Shown here one piece after another: positions 55,279-63,470 of a stretch of DNA of 64,000 nucleotides. Source of the DNA: Natronobacillus azotifigens. Its GTDB lineage: Bacteria > Bacillota > Bacilli > Bacillales > Amphibacillaceae. The number at the start of each line of letters is the position of its first letter. The stretch's first letter is position 1. The position numbers were made by a program, and so were the translations under genes. Location: contig NZ_JAPRAT010000002.1 in NCBI RefSeq assembly GCF_026805325.1, positions 62,001-126,000 on the forward strand, read 5' to 3'. The notes beneath the pieces were generated by a model that had not been told where the DNA came from, did not search any database, and saw only the letters and a program-made list of their open reading frames with translations.

Positions 55279-56238
55279 ATGGAACAAAATAAAGCATATG
55301 CTACATTTGCAGGTGGTTGTTTCTGGTGTATGGTAGAACCATTTGATCAACAACCAGGTATTATCTCGGTTGTTTCTGGATACACGGGTGGACATACAGA
55401 AAATCCAACCTACGAACAAGTTTGTGAAAATACGACAGGGCATGTCGAGGCGGTACAAATCATTTTTGATCCTAGTGTCTATTCCTATCACAAACTATTA
55501 GATGTGTTTTGGAAACAAATTGATCCTACTGATCCTGGTGGTCAATTTAATGATCGTGGTGAATCGTATCAAACGGCGATTTTTTATCATACGGAAGAGC
55601 AGAGGGAGATTGCAGAACAATCTAAGCAAGCGTTAATCCAATCCGGTAAATTTTCCGATCCCATTGTTACGAAAATTTTACCTGCACAAACGTTTTATCC
55701 AGCCGAAGAAAAACATCAAGATTATTACAAAAAGAATGCTTTTCACTATCGATTATATAAACAAGGATCTGGTCGTGCCGCTTTTATCAAAGAGCATTGG
55801 CAACCATCCTATAATAAGGACGAACTGAAAGAGAAACTTACACCAATTCAATATAAGGTAACACAAGAAAACGGTACAGAAGCACCCTTTCAAAATGAAT
55901 ATTACGACCATGATCAGGATGGAATTTATGTGGATATCGTTAGTGGGGAACCTCTGTTCTCGTCAACAGATAAATATGATGCTGGCTGTGGATGGCCAAG
56001 CTTTACAAAACCCATTAACCGAAATCAATTAGCGGAATCATTGGACACGACACATGGCATGCGAAGAATTGAAATTCGAAGTAAGGATGCCGATTCACAC
56101 TTAGGTCATGTCTTTGATGATGGTCCGAAAGAAAGTGGTGGTTCTCGTTATTGCATTAATTCTGCCGCTTTACGTTTCATACCAAAAGAGCGGTTGGCGG
56201 AAGAAGGCTATGAAGAGTATCTTGCTTTATTTCGTTAA
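55279..56238 (+). CDS. msrAB: Bifunctional methionine sulfoxide reductase MsrA-MsrB
   Basis: A 319-residue fusion repairing oxidised methionines. MsrA (about 1-160) has the catalytic GGCFWC; it reduces the S form. MsrB (about 185-319) has [17 protein letters not shown] and the catalytic cysteine in [11 protein letters not shown]; it reduces the R form. The zinc CxxC pairs of many MsrB proteins are absent: the first position reads [21 protein letters not shown] precedes the ATG. Confidence 0.95.
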   Translation: MEQNKAYATFAGGCFWCMVEPFDQQPGIISVVSGYTGGHTENPTYEQVCENTTGHVEAVQIIFDPSVYSYHKLLDVFWKQIDPTDPGGQFNDRGESYQTAIFYHTEEQREIAEQSKQALIQSGKFSDPIVTKILPAQTFYPAEEKHQDYYKKNAFHYRLYKQGSGRAAFIKEHWQPSYNKDELKEKLTPIQYKVTQENGTEAPFQNEYYDHDQDGIYVDIVSGEPLFSSTDKYDAGCGWPSFTKPINRNQLAESLDTTHGMRRIEIRSKDADSHLGHVFDDGPKESGGSRYCINSAALRFIPKERLAEEGYEEYLALFR

Positions 56239-56513
56239 TGACAAGGAAAACTGTTGGCTCGTACACCAATGACTACATTGGTTCTTTCTACAGTTTTTTA
56301 TGTCGGTCAGCCCACATCATGATCTTCCACCATTCCATGCGTTGACATGTTTGTTTCTCATTTGCTGTCCTTTGGAAATACCTCACCGTTAGCAGGTGCA
56401 ACATCGCTGTTCCTGCTTCGGTATTTTTCTCACTGCAGAACTTATTTTTTTTGAAAAAACGTGCTAAAATAGAAAAGATAGCTAATATAGGGAAAAAGAG
56501 AGGAGTGTACGCA

Positions 56514-56723
56514 TTGATCCATACATATTGGGAAGAGAAACAAACAATAAAACAAATTAAGTGTGTGCATGCGGATGCGAAGAAATTCGTCGTCCATAAC
56601 GTCTTAACACCTGGAAAAGTTTATGATGTTAAGAATGAGACAGATGAATTTTATTTTATTATTGATAATTCCAATCGAATTGGTGGATTTAAAAAAGAAT
56701 ATTTTTCTGAAAATATTTCATAA
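56514..56723 (+). CDS. Small conserved Bacillaceae protein (DUF6501-like)
   Basis: A 69-residue soluble protein. WEEKQTIKQIKCVHADAKKFVVHNVLTPGKVYDVKNETDEF and IGGFKKEYF form a beta-rich domain typical of a short Bacillus family (DUF6501 as I recall). TTG 56514 has AGAGAGGAGTG upstream; the longer frame from 56451 does not. An extended -10 TGCTAAAAT is at 56462-56470. Function unknown. Confidence 0.65.
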   Translation: MIHTYWEEKQTIKQIKCVHADAKKFVVHNVLTPGKVYDVKNETDEFYFIIDNSNRIGGFKKEYFSENIS

Positions 56724-56815
56724 ATGATGGTTTCTATCTTTGCATTTACGGAAATAGTAACTAGTATACGATCTTAGTAAGATTCATAAATCCAATCCCC
56801 TTAGGAGATGATCCC

Positions 56816-57361
56816 GTGAAAGAGCTTATACTAATTCGTCACTGTCAAGCCGAAGGTCAGCACAAAGATTCCCCTTTAACAAATAATGGGGTGAATCAAG
56901 CACGCCGATTAGCGGAATTTCTTAGTAAAAAGAATATTAAATTAGATCGCATTCTTTCTAGTCCGTATATGGGGGCAGTAGAGACGATCAAACCATATGC
57001 GGATAAAAATCATTTAAAGGTAGAAATCGATCCTCGCTTACAAGAGCGAATATTAAGTGAAGAGCCAATCGATGATTGGTTTGATGTACTAGAAACCTCT
57101 TTTCTTGATATGGATTATCGATTACCAGGGGGAGAATCATCAAATGAAGCTGGGAAACGCGGTTTGCAAGTAATTGACGAAGTATTAAAAGATCCGAGTT
57201 GTCAAAAGATCGCCCTGATTACACATGGGAATTTGCTTACTCTGATCCTTGCTCATTTTTCTGAAGGATTTGGTTTTTCACAGTGGCGTATGTTAAAGAA
57301 TCCAGATGTTTTTCTTATTCAAAATCAAGAGAATTCTTATTCTCTCGAACATATTTGGTAG
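56816..57361 (+). CDS. Histidine phosphatase family protein
   Basis: A 181-residue phosphoglycerate-mutase-like phosphatase. The catalytic motif is LIRHCQAEG, with Cys in place of the usual Gly of RHG; the second histidine is in ALITHGNLLTLIL, with Arg in ILSSPYMGAVETI and PGGES present. GTG 56816 with TTAGGAGAT upstream. Substrate cannot be told from sequence; such proteins act on phosphosugars or nucleotides. Confidence 0.85.
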   Translation: MKELILIRHCQAEGQHKDSPLTNNGVNQARRLAEFLSKKNIKLDRILSSPYMGAVETIKPYADKNHLKVEIDPRLQERILSEEPIDDWFDVLETSFLDMDYRLPGGESSNEAGKRGLQVIDEVLKDPSCQKIALITHGNLLTLILAHFSEGFGFSQWRMLKNPDVFLIQNQENSYSLEHIW

Positions 57362-57430
57362 TTTCTTACTACCACTATTCTCTATTCTTTGGTAACATAT
57401 GATTAGATTATATAGAAGGAGGCGTTATTC

Positions 57431-57670
57431 TTGGCGTTTGTTATTACATCCCCATGTATTGAAGAAAAAGCGGGCGAATGTGAAGAGGTTTGTCCAGTTG
57501 ATTGTATAGAAGAAGGCGAAGACATGTTTTACATTGATCCTGATATTTGTATCGATTGTGGCGCTTGCGAAGCAGTTTGCCCCGTTGATGCAATTTTTAT
57601 GGAAGATGAAATTCCTGATGATGAACATGAATATATTGCATTGAATCGTAAATTCTTCGAAGAAAAATAG
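57431..57670 (+). CDS. fer: Seven-iron type ferredoxin
   Basis: A 79-residue electron carrier. The first cluster site is C-x7-C-x3-C (CIEEKAGECEEVCPVDC, where the second cysteine spacing suggests a 3Fe-4S site), and the second is CIDCGACEAVCP, a 4Fe-4S site. TTG start at 57431 with GGAGGCG upstream. Acidic, cytosolic. It resembles the FdxA ferredoxins of Bacilli and may serve redox enzymes elsewhere. Confidence 0.9.
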   Translation: MAFVITSPCIEEKAGECEEVCPVDCIEEGEDMFYIDPDICIDCGACEAVCPVDAIFMEDEIPDDEHEYIALNRKFFEEK

Positions 57671-57773
57671 ACAAGTATGATCATGAAGCATTGTCTTTTT
57701 AAGGCAAGTCACCACTGGCAAAGGTGAAATGAAGTCAGAGGTCTAATCGTATCTATACTTTATTCATAGCAAT

Positions 57774-57808
57774 AAAAGTCGCGTGTTGTACTAAATACGC
57801 GACTTTTT
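57774..57808. terminator. Bidirectional terminator between ferredoxin and acyP
   Basis: An 11-bp stem (57774-57784 with 57797-57807) with A and T tracts on both sides. Confidence 0.8.
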
Positions 57809-57817
57809 CCTTTAGTT

Positions 57818-58099
57818 TCAATAAACGATTTCAAAATCATTATAATTTTGTAGATCTTCATACAGGCTAACGTCAACATTCTCAACGTTAGCAGATGGAC
57901 TTGGTCCAGCTTTAACAAGATCGATGAATTGATAAACTGGCTCTTTTTTTCCTTCCACTTTCATTTCTACGGAACCGTCGGATAAGTTTTTCACCCAACC
58001 ATTCACTCCGATTTCTTTTGCTTTCATTTGGGTGGTGAAACGAAACCCAACTCCTTGAACGCGCCCTTTCACAGTTAAATGTGCACCTATTTTCGTCAT
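57818..58099 (-). CDS. acyP: Acylphosphatase
   Basis: Hydrolyses carboxyl-phosphate anhydrides such as acetyl phosphate. The 93-residue protein has VKGRVQGVGFRFTT with the catalytic arginine and GWVKNLSDGSVEM with the catalytic asparagine. GAGGTGA precedes ATG 58099. Transcribed away from trhP1. Confidence 0.95.
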   Translation of the reverse strand: MTKIGAHLTVKGRVQGVGFRFTTQMKAKEIGVNGWVKNLSDGSVEMKVEGKKEPVYQFIDLVKAGPSPSANVENVDVSLYEDLQNYNDFEIVY

Positions 58100-58434
58100 C
58101 TTATCACCTCAGATTATGTTCTCTTTCGTATAATTGTATATTTTCCCTGACGATCTGCTATCTAAACTCAAAAATATCGGTTAACTTAGCTAGGATCGTA
58201 AAAAGAATCATTTGCTTTCATTGCAAAAACTATGATGTATTGGTAGGAGAATAGTGGTGCTGTCATAGTATTAGGAAGCGTAAAAAAAAACGATCTAACT
58301 CTCCTTCTGATAAATCCATTTTGAATTTTATAAAAAATAAACCGCAAAGTATGTTTAATTGTGAGTTTTGTCACTGCTTTTTACGGTGGTTACTTCATAA
58401 TAAACAATAGACTGTATTTTTTAGAGGTGAAACT
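58100..58434. other. Intergenic region without a supported gene
   Basis: 335 AT-rich bases between divergent acyP and trhP1, expected to hold both promoters; no strong pair was recognised. A 62-codon minus-strand frame (58186-58374) has no ribosome-binding site. Confidence 0.45.
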
Positions 58435-59361
58435 ATGACGAATTCTTTTCAACCAGAATTACAAGCAACAGCAAAGGATCTTGATGAAGTAAAACGTTTA
58501 GCAGAAGCGGGGGCGGATGCTCTTATTATTGGTCATCAAGACTATGGTATTCGTGTCGCAGGTGATTTTACGATAGACCAAATTGCTGAAGCAACAACCT
58601 ATTTACATGAACAAAACAAACGTATTTATCTATTAGTGAATGCGATTTTTCATAATGAACATATTGAAACACTACCGAGCTATTTACGAGAATTAGAACG
58701 CTTAAACGTAGATGGTATCGTTTGTGGAGATCCATCTATTTTTCAAATGATCAAAGACATCGATTTATCTATCCCTTTAACATGGAATCCGGAAACGTTA
58801 TCTACTAATTATCAAACCTTACGTTTCTGGCATCAACGAGGTTTAAGTCGAGCAATTTTATCGAATGAATTAGCATTAGATGCGATTAAAGAAATCAAAC
58901 AAGCAGTGTCATTTCCAATCGAAATACAAGTACATGGAATGACTTGTATTTTTCAATCCAAAAGAAAGCTAGTGCGTAATTATTATCAACACATTGATAA
59001 AGCTTACGATTCGGACAAGCCCATGTTTTTGAAACAAGAGAAAAAAGATGAAACTCACTATCCTGTATATGAGGACGTCAATGGTACACATATCATGAGT
59101 AATGAAGATTTGGCTATGGTGGATTATTTGGATGCGATTCTTGAAGCGGAAATTGATGGTTTGAAAATAAATGGTTTGTTAAAATCGACGGACTATAATG
59201 AGAAAATTGTAAAGATTTATCGTGAGGCAGTCGATACGTATTTAAAAGATCCAGCTTCTTATCAAATGAAAAAAACAGGATGGAAGCAACAGATTTTCGC
59301 GATTCAACCAGAAGATCGTAAATTAGACACTGGATTCTATTTTAAAGAACAGATTTATTAA
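58435..59361 (+). CDS. trhP1: tRNA hydroxylation protein P1 (U32-family)
   Basis: A 308-residue U32-family protein, counterpart of B. subtilis YrrN, which with YrrO forms the prephenate-dependent system that hydroxylates tRNA uridine 34 (ho5U). The family fold shows in ELQATAKDLDEVKRLAEAGADALIIG, NPETLSTNY and EIQVHGMTCIF. The cysteine cluster of TrhP2 is missing: only the single Cys in HGMTCIF remains. TAGAGGTGA precedes the ATG. Pairing with trhP2 14 bases downstream supports the call. Confidence 0.85.
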   Translation: MTNSFQPELQATAKDLDEVKRLAEAGADALIIGHQDYGIRVAGDFTIDQIAEATTYLHEQNKRIYLLVNAIFHNEHIETLPSYLRELERLNVDGIVCGDPSIFQMIKDIDLSIPLTWNPETLSTNYQTLRFWHQRGLSRAILSNELALDAIKEIKQAVSFPIEIQVHGMTCIFQSKRKLVRNYYQHIDKAYDSDKPMFLKQEKKDETHYPVYEDVNGTHIMSNEDLAMVDYLDAILEAEIDGLKINGLLKSTDYNEKIVKIYREAVDTYLKDPASYQMKKTGWKQQIFAIQPEDRKLDTGFYFKEQIY

Positions 59362-59375
59362 TTGAGGTGTAGAAA

Positions 59376-60608
59376 ATGAGTGAAACAACACGTAAACAGA
59401 AGCCAGAATTACTTGCTCCGGCAGGTAATTTAGAAAAATTAAAATTTGCGATCCATTATGGAGCAGACGCTGTGTATATTGGGGGAAAACAATTCGGCTT
59501 GCGTTCAAAAGCAGGAAACTTTTCTTTCGAAGATATGGCTGAAGGGGTAGCTTTTGCCAATAAATATGGAGCGAAAGTTTATGTGGCGGCAAACATTATT
59601 GCACATAATGATAACTTAGAGGGTGCGCACCAATATTTTAAGAAATTATATGAGATTGGTATTGCAGCTGTCATCGTTGCTGATCCAGCATTGATTCAAG
59701 CGTGTCGAGAAGCTGCACCAGATTTAGAAGTGCATATTAGTACCCAAGCTTCGATTGCCAATTGGAAGACCGTTGAATTTTGGAAAAACGAAGGAATTCC
59801 ACGAGTGGTACTAGCTCGTGAAGTTTCCTTAGCAGAGATCAAAGAGATGAAAGAAAAAGTCGATATTGAGATTGAAGCATTTATCCATGGGGCAATGTGT
59901 ATCTCTTACTCCGGTCGATGTGTTTTATCCAACCATATGACTTCACGTGATGCAAATCGAGGAGGTTGCGCCCAATCTTGTCGTTGGAAGTACGATCTAT
60001 TTGAAGATGGTACCGATGGTGCTGTATCGGTAACTGAAGAATCTGACGAACTGTATACAATGAGTTCACAAGATTTAAGCATGGTCGAGCATTTACCTGA
60101 TTTACTTGATCTGGGGGTTGACTCGTTGAAAATTGAGGGGCGAATGAAAAGCATTCACTATGTTGCAACCGTGGTAAATGTGTACCGTAAAATAATTGAT
60201 ACGTATTTCGATGATCCAGAAAATTATCAATTAAATCCTGAATGGACAGATGAGATTTGGAAAGCAGCACAACGGTCTTTAACTACTGCTTTTTATTATC
60301 ACGAGCCAACCGACAAGGATCAATTATACGGCAAACCAGATCGTATTCCGAAATATGACTTTGCGGGGTTGGTACTTGATTATGATGAAAACACGCAAGT
60401 CGCAACCATTCAGCAGAGAAACAGTTTCGGCGTGGGAGATGAAGTGGAATTTTTCGGTCCGAATTTCTATCATTTCAAACAAACGATTAACGAAATATGG
60501 GATGAAAATGGCGAGCCATTAGAACGAGCAAAGCATGCGATGATGATCACAAAAGTAAAAGTAGATCAGCCATTAAAGTATTACGATATGATGCGAAAAC
60601 AAAAATAG
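59376..60608 (+). CDS. trhP2: tRNA hydroxylation protein P2 (U32 family, iron-sulfur)
   Basis: A 410-residue protein, counterpart of YrrO, catalytic partner of TrhP1. PELLAPAGNLEKLKFAIHYGADAVYIGGKQFGLR, the U32 signature EAFIHGAMCISYSGRCVLSNHMTSRDANRGGCAQSCRW with four cysteines near 170-205 that bind an iron-sulfur cluster, and SLKIEGRMKS are all present. TTGAGGTG precedes the ATG. The substrate prephenate is made by the aroH product encoded in this window. Confidence 0.9.
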   Translation: MSETTRKQKPELLAPAGNLEKLKFAIHYGADAVYIGGKQFGLRSKAGNFSFEDMAEGVAFANKYGAKVYVAANIIAHNDNLEGAHQYFKKLYEIGIAAVIVADPALIQACREAAPDLEVHISTQASIANWKTVEFWKNEGIPRVVLAREVSLAEIKEMKEKVDIEIEAFIHGAMCISYSGRCVLSNHMTSRDANRGGCAQSCRWKYDLFEDGTDGAVSVTEESDELYTMSSQDLSMVEHLPDLLDLGVDSLKIEGRMKSIHYVATVVNVYRKIIDTYFDDPENYQLNPEWTDEIWKAAQRSLTTAFYYHEPTDKDQLYGKPDRIPKYDFAGLVLDYDENTQVATIQQRNSFGVGDEVEFFGPNFYHFKQTINEIWDENGEPLERAKHAMMITKVKVDQPLKYYDMMRKQK

Positions 60609-60619
60609 TATTAAAAAGA

Positions 60620-60660
60620 AAAGCAATTAGAGGTTACATGCCTTTGATTGCTTTTTTTAT
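60620..60660 (+). terminator. Rho-independent terminator after trhP2
   Basis: AAAGCAAT pairs with ATTGCTTT, with an inner AGG/CCT pair, followed by a T run. Confidence 0.8.
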
Positions 60661-60848
60661 ACAGAAACCACCACGTCAATTGTGAGGAAGATGTGTCCAC
60701 GGAAAAAGCCATTAGATCTTTTCACCATTTCCTTTTTGAGTGTAATTTGCAAGCTGTATAATTGTATTCTTGAAAAATGCTATTGTATATAAAATATAGG
60801 ATTTTTATGTGGATTTAACGGAGAACTTTATTCTCTTATTCGAATAGA

Positions 60849-60874
60849 GGTTCAGATGTTTTGGTAACGGGTAT
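60849..60874 (+). promoter_or_regulatory. Candidate sigma-B promoter of the carotenoid operon
   Basis: GGTTCA at 60849-60854 and a perfect GGGTAT at 60869-60874, 14 bases apart, match the general-stress sigma-B boxes. The predicted leader is about 40 bases. The rest of 60661-60921 shows no gene. Confidence 0.45.
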
Positions 60875-60921
60875 AGTCCGTTATAGTATTAAACAGAACT
60901 CATACATAGGAGCGTACTGAA

Positions 60922-61650
60922 ATGAGAGAGAAACCAATATTATTACCTTTATTTATCATATGGTATACAATCGGCTTTATTCTGCAGGTGTTTTTTGTTC
61001 TTCCAGAATCATTAGCATTTTCTAAGCCAGCCTTTTTAATTTTTTATTCTCTAAGTCTAGTAGAGTGGATTGGCAAAAAAGAAGGGGGATGGAAAAAAGT
61101 CCTCCTAGGATCTATCATTGTCGCATTATCGACCTTTTTTGTTGAGATATTAAGTGTCGAAACGGGCTTTCCTTTTGGAGAATATAGTTATTCAACGATT
61201 CTTGGCCCTCTTGTCGTCGGTGTTCCTTTCACCATAGCACTTGCTTGGGTGGGTGTTTTGTTAAATTCACTGATCATGTCCTCTCAGAATAACAAAACAA
61301 AAAGAGCGCTTGAAACAGGTTTTTGGATTGTCATTATTGACTTAATACTTGATCCAGTTGCTGTATTAGAAGGCTATTGGACGTGGTATAATCCTGGAGC
61401 ATTCAGTTATTATGATATCCCGATTACGAACTTTTTCACATGGTTTATTTTAGGTGCGTTGTTAAGTTATCTCTTTCCACTATACAAAAGAAGTAAACAA
61501 ATGCTTCGAATGAACACGTTTATTTATCAGCTAATGTTATTATTATTTGGTGCACTCGCACTAACGCACGGTGTCCTTTCGATTTCGATTATGAGCGTGC
61601 TATTCATTCTTTTAGCTGAAGGGAAATATCGTTATGATTCCGGCAAATAA
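60922..61650 (+). CDS. Carotenoid biosynthesis membrane protein, CruF-like
   Basis: A 242-residue protein with about seven transmembrane helices, resembling the CruF/DUF422 carotenoid hydratase family. SVETGFPFGEYSYSTILGPLVVGVPFTIALAW and DLILDPVAVLEGYWTWYNPGAFSYYDIPITNFFTWFILG are the family's conserved acidic-aromatic segments. In other bacteria CruF adds water to the carotenoid end. In the C30 pathway of Bacilli its exact substrate is uncertain. First gene of the operon; the following gene starts inside it. Confidence 0.8.
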   Translation: MREKPILLPLFIIWYTIGFILQVFFVLPESLAFSKPAFLIFYSLSLVEWIGKKEGGWKKVLLGSIIVALSTFFVEILSVETGFPFGEYSYSTILGPLVVGVPFTIALAWVGVLLNSLIMSSQNNKTKRALETGFWIVIIDLILDPVAVLEGYWTWYNPGAFSYYDIPITNFFTWFILGALLSYLFPLYKRSKQMLRMNTFIYQLMLLLFGALALTHGVLSISIMSVLFILLAEGKYRYDSGK

Positions 61651-62359
61651 AAAACCTACATTTATGAAACTATTTGATCATTATCTTAAATGGTATCTAA
61701 TACCAAAAACTTTTCATGCTGTACATGTAAAGGGACAACTCGATCAAGAAAATAGCCATCCAAACCTATACATCATCAATCATAGCTCATGGTGGGACGG
61801 TCCAATACTTTATTTTTTAACGCAACGAAGAAGTCAACAAGACCACTATGTGATGATGGATGAACAAGGGTTAAGATGTTACCCATTCTTCGGTAAATTA
61901 GGTGCTTTTAGTGTCAACAAAGAGAAACCAAGAGACTTAATCGAGACCTTTCGTTATACAGAAAACTTATTTAAAAAGGATAAATCCGTCTGGTTATTTC
62001 CACAGGGACAAGTTTATCATCAGGATGCAACACCTTTTAAATTCGAGCAAGGCCTTGGACGATTAATTCAGTTAAACAAAACAGTTAATGTGATCCCTGT
62101 TACATTTCATTACTACTTTTTAGAAGTACAAAAACCAATGGTATCGATTGTAATTGGTAAGGCACATACGATTATTAGTGCTAACAAGAAACGTAAAGAA
62201 TGGGTTCATTATTTTGAAAACGTGATGACTGAGCAGTATCATAATCAAAAACAAGCATTGATCGTAGATTTGAATTATCACAAAAGCGATGCGCTGACTC
62301 CATTGATTAAACCGAAAAAATCAACAAGTGATTGGTTGGATTGGCTAAAGAGAAGGTGA
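61634..62359 (+). CDS. PlsC-type acyltransferase of the carotenoid cluster
   Basis: A 241-residue membrane-associated acyltransferase. The catalytic HX4D motif is in INHSSWWDGP (near residue 50), and the substrate motif is WLFPQGQVYHQ. No long membrane helix. It overlaps the CruF-like gene by 17 bases, with GAAGGGAAA upstream of ATG 61634. Location between carotenoid genes suggests it esterifies a glycosylated carotenoid, like CrtO of staphyloxanthin synthesis; ordinary phospholipid acylation is the alternative. Confidence 0.8.
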   Translation: MIPANKKPTFMKLFDHYLKWYLIPKTFHAVHVKGQLDQENSHPNLYIINHSSWWDGPILYFLTQRRSQQDHYVMMDEQGLRCYPFFGKLGAFSVNKEKPRDLIETFRYTENLFKKDKSVWLFPQGQVYHQDATPFKFEQGLGRLIQLNKTVNVIPVTFHYYFLEVQKPMVSIVIGKAHTIISANKKRKEWVHYFENVMTEQYHNQKQALIVDLNYHKSDALTPLIKPKKSTSDWLDWLKRR

Positions 62360-62363
62360 ATGT

Positions 62364-63470
62364 ATGACGTTAATGACCATAATTATTGTTGTATTAATCA
62401 TCCAATGGATAGTCGTTATCTGGAACCGTCACGCTTTACTAAAAACGCGTGATAACGATTCAAAAACAGATACTTCAGCAATCAAATTAAGTATTCTCGT
62501 ACCCGCACGTGATGAAGAGGCAAATATGGAAGCATTAATTACATCGATTTATCATCAAACAGTTCTACCAGATGAAGTAATTGTTTTAGATGATCATTCT
62601 AGCGATCGGACACCTGAAATATTGATTGAATTAAAACAAAAATATAGCACGTTAAAAGTCTTACAAGGTAAAAGGTTGCCAGAAGATTGGTCGGGGAAAT
62701 CCTATGCTTGTCACCAACTCGCCAAAGAGGCGAAAGGAGATTGGTTTGTCTTTTTAGATGCCGATGCTAGACTTTACCCGAACGCACTAAAAGAGCTCAT
62801 CGCTTTTCTTCCATCTCAAAAGACAGGCATTGTGTCTGGTTTTCCTAAGCAAGTTGTCAAAACACTATCAGAAGCGCTTGTTGTGCCACTGATGATGACA
62901 TTTATTATGATGCATTTACCGATACGCTATGTCACCAAAAGTCAAAATCCAAAGTTTTCTGCAGCGCATGGTGGATTTATCGCAATTGAACGATCAAGTT
63001 ATCACAAAGCTGGTGGTCATCAAGCCATTCGTTCCTCGATCGTTGATGATATGGCGTTATTTACACGTCAAAGAGCGTTTGGATTTCCTGCCACTCTGAT
63101 GAAAGTAGATGATTGGGTTTGTATGCGGATGTATGATTCATTTAAAGGAGTGTACACCGGTTTTCAAAAAAACATTTTTGCTGGTGTTGGGAGACGTGTC
63201 CCTTTATTACTTTTTGTGATGCTTTATTATATTGGTTTATTCGTCATGCCTTTCTTCTTAACCCCTGTTGTTCCCATATCTCTTGTTGTAGTGAGTTACG
63301 CACTAGGTGTCGGTATAAAGTGGATCATAGACCGAACGAATCGTATTCCGGTATGGGTCAGTTTACTTATGCCCTTTAGTATGATTTTGTTTGTATTGAT
63401 CGGGACAAGTTCCATGGTACGTAGTGTAACGAAAAAAGGTTATCAATGGAAAGGGAGGCACTATCAATGA
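62364..63470 (+). CDS. GT2 glycosyltransferase of the carotenoid cluster
   Basis: A 368-residue membrane glycosyltransferase: one N-terminal helix (residues 1-20), a GT-A domain with SILVPARDEEANMEALI, VLDDHSSDRTPEIL, LDADARLYPNAL (DxD) and SSIVDDMALFTRQRAFG (ED-type acceptor site), then three or four C-terminal helices. It resembles CrtQ-type 4,4'-diaponeurosporenoate glucosyltransferases. Four bases separate it from the acyltransferase and it overlaps the next gene by four bases. Confidence 0.82.
   Translation: MTLMTIIIVVLIIQWIVVIWNRHALLKTRDNDSKTDTSAIKLSILVPARDEEANMEALITSIYHQTVLPDEVIVLDDHSSDRTPEILIELKQKYSTLKVLQGKRLPEDWSGKSYACHQLAKEAKGDWFVFLDADARLYPNALKELIAFLPSQKTGIVSGFPKQVVKTLSEALVVPLMMTFIMMHLPIRYVTKSQNPKFSAAHGGFIAIERSSYHKAGGHQAIRSSIVDDMALFTRQRAFGFPATLMKVDDWVCMRMYDSFKGVYTGFQKNIFAGVGRRVPLLLFVMLYYIGLFVMPFFLTPVVPISLVVVSYALGVGIKWIIDRTNRIPVWVSLLMPFSMILFVLIGTSSMVRSVTKKGYQWKGRHYQ

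Noticed and set aside
58186..58374. 62-codon minus-strand ORF between acyP and trhP1
   Set aside because: AT-rich spacer with no start signal or family pattern.
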